From: a virus
IMG/VR virus record: IMGVR_UViG_3300030943_000078
Location: 1 to 38,194 of that record
DNA: 38,194 bases
Direction: 5' to 3' (one strand)
Both the position numbers and the translations under genes were made by a program. Under the pieces are notes generated by a model, which did no database searches, was not told the DNA's origin, and saw nothing but the letters and a program-made list of their open reading frames with translations. Numbering within the stretch: the stretch's first letter is position 1; each line of letters begins with the position of its first letter. Of this stretch, positions 38,009 through 38,194 are shown piece after piece.

Positions 38009-38194
38009 TCACTCACCTGCACTGTGATAGTGATGTTTGCCGGATCAATGAACAGATACCGGTCAAACCATGATGAGCTGTCACTAAAGAGCGCATCCTT
38101 TTTAAAATCGATGAATTTTGTCGCGCCGCTATCAAGTGAAAGCGTCACAGCCGTTTCGCCGCCGACATCCGGGTTGACTACCATGTCGAGGGTG
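37999..38194 (-). CDS. Baseplate spike protein, 3' part (enters from window end)
   Basis: The frame reads TLDMVVNPDVGGETAVTLSL and ends NITITVQVSEWL. An internal ATG at 38184 exists, but the open frame continues to the window edge and joins in register with the gene that runs off position 1. Joined, the gene has 186 codons including stop. Beta-strand content fits the spike or its C-terminal domain. See the entry at 1..362. Confidence 0.65.
   Translation of the reverse strand, partial: TLDMVVNPDVGGETAVTLSLDSGATKFIDFKKDALFSDSSSWFDRYLFIDPANITITVQVSEWL

Overview
The window is a tailed-phage genome (Caudoviricetes). A sheath-like protein, a tube-like protein, a tail-terminator candidate and a baseplate spike suggest a contractile-tailed myovirus with a very compact baseplate. 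The two window ends join in frame inside one gene: the spike runs off position 1 on the minus strand and continues at 38194 to a stop at 37999, giving 186 codons in total. I therefore read the 38,194 bases as a complete, circularly closed or circularly permuted genome. The host is not identifiable. An M23 lysin, a membrane-anchored protein with a beta-rich aromatic C-terminus and a phage-borne lipoprotein fit a diderm bacterium. No integrase, excisionase, recognisable repressor, tRNA or CRISPR array was seen.

Layout. Late genes fill the minus strand from about 19.0 kb down to 1 and on through 38.2 to 33.9 kb. In order they are: a two-domain glycosyltransferase, an HNH-AP2 homing endonuclease, a TylF-type methyltransferase, small and large terminase, a neck protein, portal, a MuF head protein interrupted by an intein, a zinc-ribbon protein, a fused protease-scaffold, a cement protein, major capsid protein, connector and neck proteins, sheath, tube, tail-assembly chaperone with a -1 frameshift, a short tape measure, baseplate, fibre, and a lysis cassette. 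Early genes fill the plus strand from 21.6 to 33.9 kb: a Cas4-like nuclease, an ssDNA-binding protein, family A DNA polymerase, a VRR-NUC-like nuclease, an SNF2 helicase, a C5 cytosine methyltransferase, a primase-helicase and many small proteins. The junction (19.0 to 21.6 kb) holds a degenerate HNH protein on its own promoter, a small minus-strand operon with a surface lipoprotein, a cluster of GTGCAT half-sites and divergent promoters.

The most unusual item is the intein in the MuF protein (11007..11843, minus). Its opposite strand encodes, almost end to end, a 255-residue protein with its own Shine-Dalgarno and the features of a helix-turn-helix plus NUMOD-like plus Vsr-type homing endonuclease (11067..11834, plus). 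The splicing element and its candidate mobility enzyme thus appear to be written on opposite strands of the same DNA with codons in register. Other points of note are four early promoters of one shared design (A-rich box, TTGACA, GC-rich 17-nt spacer, TAGTGT-like -10), a T9 slippery site in the tail chaperone, a signal-peptide-like start on the tube protein, and a split DUF5664-like gene.
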